A DNA stretch of 16,419 nt from an uncultured Opitutia bacterium (lineage in GTDB: Bacteria; Verrucomicrobiota; Verrucomicrobiia; Opitutales; UBA953). The DNA is taken from assembly GCA_903853185.1 (NCBI GenBank), contig CAINSX010000059.1, positions 1 to 16,419 of the forward strand. Direction: 5' to 3'. Position numbers and translations under genes: made by a program. Positions within the stretch are counted from its first letter, which is position 1, and each line of letters begins with the position of its first letter. Shown here piece by piece: positions 14,698-16,419 of this stretch. The notes beneath the pieces are model-generated. The model did not search any database. It saw nothing but the letters and a program-made list of their open reading frames with translations, and had not been told where the DNA came from.

Positions 14698-15321
14698 ATG
14701 AAGTCCTTCTTCGCCCTCCTCCTCGCCTCCGCCTCCGTCTACGCCGTCACGCCCAACGTGGGTATCGTCGACGACCAAGAAATCTTCAAGAAATACGCCA
14801 AGGCCACTGACCTTCAGGCCGAGATCCGCAAGTCCGAAGAATCCGCGCAGGCCTCCGTCAACGAGCGCATCAAGGCTGTCGAGCAGCTCCAGACCGAACT
14901 CCAGAGTGTCGACAAGCGCGGTCAGGATCCGATGCTCAGCGAAAACGGCAAGAAGGCCGTGCTCGCCGAATTCCAGCAGAAGAATGCCACCTTCCAGCAG
15001 CGCCGCGCCGAGCTCCAGAACTTTGTTAACGAAGCCCGCAACGCCATCCAGCAGCGCGTGGGCGAAATGAACAAGCAGATCGTCGCCGATGCCCGCGTCC
15101 AGGCGGAGAAGGTCGCCAAGGCCAAGGGCCTCAATCTCATCATCGGCAAGGCCCCGGTCCTCTTCTCCGATGCCTCCCTTGACGTTACGGAAGATGTGAT
15201 CAAGGAACTCAACGCGGCCTACAAGGCTTCCGCTCCGGTTGTCCTCCCGACTATCACCGCCGCTCCGTCCGCTCCCGCGGCCCCTGCTCCTGCCGCTGGA
15301 GACAAGCCGGCCGCTAAGTAA
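14698..15321 (+). CDS. skp: Periplasmic chaperone Skp/OmpH
   Basis: This 207-aa protein should hold unfolded outer-membrane proteins in the periplasm and pass them to BamA. MKSFFALLLASASVYA is a clear signal peptide with cleavage after Ala16, and the mature start VTPNVGIVDDQEIFKKY matches the family's beta strand. A long, charged, Gln-rich coiled coil (about 35-145) forms the tentacle arms, followed by the returning strand GLNLIIGKAPVLFSD (144-158) and a final helix. The last 30 or so residues are Ala/Pro-rich and lie beyond the usual end of the fold. ATG 14698 is the only start that gives the signal peptide; no Shine-Dalgarno motif precedes it (TACGACC). Position between bamA and lpxD agrees with the conserved order in other Gram-negatives. 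Confidence 0.92.
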   Translation: MKSFFALLLASASVYAVTPNVGIVDDQEIFKKYAKATDLQAEIRKSEESAQASVNERIKAVEQLQTELQSVDKRGQDPMLSENGKKAVLAEFQQKNATFQQRRAELQNFVNEARNAIQQRVGEMNKQIVADARVQAEKVAKAKGLNLIIGKAPVLFSDASLDVTEDVIKELNAAYKASAPVVLPTITAAPSAPAAPAPAAGDKPAAK

Positions 15322-15330
15322 GACTCTGCC

Positions 15331-15353
15331 GCGCCCCTGCTAGTCAGGGGCGC
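15331..15353 (+). terminator. Perfect 9-bp hairpin between skp and lpxD (possible partial terminator or attenuator)
   Basis: GCGCCCCTG (15331-15339) pairs perfectly with CAGGGGCGC (15345-15353) across the loop CTAGT, followed by TTCATTT. The tail is poor in consecutive U, and the lpxD start lies only 13 bases after the stem, so partial termination, attenuation or mRNA processing is as likely as full termination. Confidence 0.5.
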
Positions 15354-15366
15354 TTCATTTAGGACC

Positions 15367-16410
15367 ATGTCGCTCGCCTTCACTATTGCCGAACTTGCCT
15401 CCCTGACCGGAGCCAAATCCGTGGAGGGTGCTTGCGTCGGTCCGATCACGGGCATCGCAGCCCTCGCCGAAGCATCGTCTTCTGATCTCTCTTTCCTCGG
15501 CAACGCGAAGTATGCCGACGCGGTCGCCGCCTCTAAGGCCGGCGCGATTCTCGTGCCGGTCGCCTTCGTGGGTAATCCCGCCGCTGGTCAGGCCTTCCTC
15601 CGCGTCGATAACCCGTCCTACGCCTTGGCGCTCCTCTGCTCGGTGCTCGAGGCTCGTCTCTGGCCTCGTCCTGCCGCCGGCATCCACGCCTCCGCGGTCG
15701 TCGCCTCTTCCGCTAAGATTGATCCCTCCGCCCATGTCGGTCCGCTCTGCGTGATCGGCGAAGGTGCCACGGTCTCCGCCGGTACGGTGGTCGAAGCCCG
15801 CTGCCACGTCGGTACCCACGCGTTGGTCGGCGCCGATTGCTGGCTCAAGCCCGGAGTCGTCGTCGGCGACTACTGCGTCCTAGGCGCCCGTTGTCGCATC
15901 CAGTCCGGTGCCGTCATCGGTTCCGACGGCTTTGGCTATGAGCCGGTCAATGGCGAGATCCAGCGCATCCCGCAGATCGGCAACGTGGTCCTGGAAGATG
16001 ACGTCGAGGTCGGCGCCAACTCCACCCTCGACCGCGCTCGCTTCAGCAAGACGGTGGTTGGGCGGGGCACTAAGATCGATAATCTCGTCCAGATCGCCCA
16101 TAATGTGCGTATCGGCCGCCAGTGCCTCATCACCGCCCAGGTCGGTATCGCCGGCAGCACGACTCTCGGCGACCATTGCGTCCTCGGCGGACAGTCCGGA
16201 GTGGCTGGACATCTCACCCTCGGCGACCGCGTCAAGCTGGGCGCCCAGACGGGTCTTTTCGAGGATGTGCCCGCTGACGGCTTCATGAACGGCACGCCGG
16301 CCGCGCCCTTCGGTCTGGAACGACGCTTGGTCGTCCTTTCGCGTCGTCTGCCTGAATTGTTCAAAAAGGTTGATTCGCTGGCCGCCTCCTTGGACTCTGC
16401 TAAACGTTAA
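15367..16410 (+). CDS. lpxD: UDP-3-O-acylglucosamine N-acyltransferase LpxD
   Basis: This 347-aa cytoplasmic enzyme should transfer a 3-hydroxyacyl chain from acyl carrier protein to UDP-3-O-acylglucosamine, the third step of lipid A synthesis. The N-terminal uridine-binding domain covers about 1-100 (with LSFLGNAKYADA at 41-52). Hexapeptide left-handed beta-helix repeats follow (about 105-300), including IGSDGFGY (184-191). The catalytic His is His245 in DNLVQIAHNVRIG, equivalent to His239 of the E. coli enzyme. A C-terminal helix (about 315-345) closes the trimer. Length is normal. AGGA at 15361-15364 lies too close to ATG 15367 to be a standard ribosome site. Together with bamA and skp it indicates an LPS-containing outer membrane. 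Confidence 0.96.
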   Translation: MSLAFTIAELASLTGAKSVEGACVGPITGIAALAEASSSDLSFLGNAKYADAVAASKAGAILVPVAFVGNPAAGQAFLRVDNPSYALALLCSVLEARLWPRPAAGIHASAVVASSAKIDPSAHVGPLCVIGEGATVSAGTVVEARCHVGTHALVGADCWLKPGVVVGDYCVLGARCRIQSGAVIGSDGFGYEPVNGEIQRIPQIGNVVLEDDVEVGANSTLDRARFSKTVVGRGTKIDNLVQIAHNVRIGRQCLITAQVGIAGSTTLGDHCVLGGQSGVAGHLTLGDRVKLGAQTGLFEDVPADGFMNGTPAAPFGLERRLVVLSRRLPELFKKVDSLAASLDSAKR

Positions 16411-16415
16411 ACGAC

Positions 16416-16419
16416 ATGA
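16416..16419 (+). CDS. Possible start of the next gene in the lpxD unit
   Basis: An ATG lies 5 bases after the lpxD stop, preceded by ACGAC, much like the ACGACC before skp. Only the first codon is visible, so the product cannot be named; in related layouts another lipid A or fatty-acid gene (lpxC, fabZ or lpxA) is common here. Confidence 0.3.

Noticed and set aside
1..16419. CRISPR arrays, tRNA or rRNA genes, insertion sequences
   Set aside because: I saw no regularly spaced repeats, cloverleaf-like sequences, transposase motifs or terminal inverted repeats while reading both strands.

Overview
The window is high-GC DNA, densely packed on both strands, and looks like a chromosomal fragment of a Gram-negative Verrucomicrobiota bacterium, probably Opitutae-like. 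Three things point there. One is a surface protein ending in a PEP-CTERM sorting signal. The second is a very large pseudopilin-like protein that I recognise as Verru_Chthon cassette protein A. The third is an outer-membrane/LPS biogenesis block (bamA, skp, lpxD). The lineage call rests on recognising families, not on a database search.

Layout. Bases 1-1008 (+) hold the 3' end of a PEP-CTERM protein with an autotransporter-associated beta-strand repeat. It converges, with a 13-base gap, on a compact five-gene unit read on the minus strand from about 10515 down to 1022. In transcription order this unit holds a 247-aa exported protein of unknown function, the 1493-aa Verru_Chthon A-like protein, an ABC ATPase, a membrane-anchored substrate-binding protein and a two-domain permease. 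The last three form a ferric-iron-type ABC importer. Junctions are +4, +7, -4 and +1 bases, so co-transcription is likely.

Bases 10516-10740 form the only sizeable intergenic region. It is a divergent promoter region with weak -10-like boxes in both directions and four GTCA words. From 10741 a second tight unit runs on the plus strand: dnaB (replicative helicase), bamA (overlapping dnaB by 8 bases), skp/ompH and lpxD. The first bases of a likely following gene lie at the right edge. A perfect 9-bp hairpin sits between skp and lpxD.

How the genes work together. BamA, Skp and LpxD are the usual partners for outer-membrane protein assembly and lipid A synthesis. What is unusual is that they are translationally joined to dnaB. 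On the minus strand, the tight coupling of a giant pseudopilin-like protein and its small exported partner to an iron-type importer is the most interesting arrangement here and may be a functional surface/uptake system. That last step is inference from gene order. I saw no tRNA, rRNA, CRISPR array, insertion sequence or phage gene.
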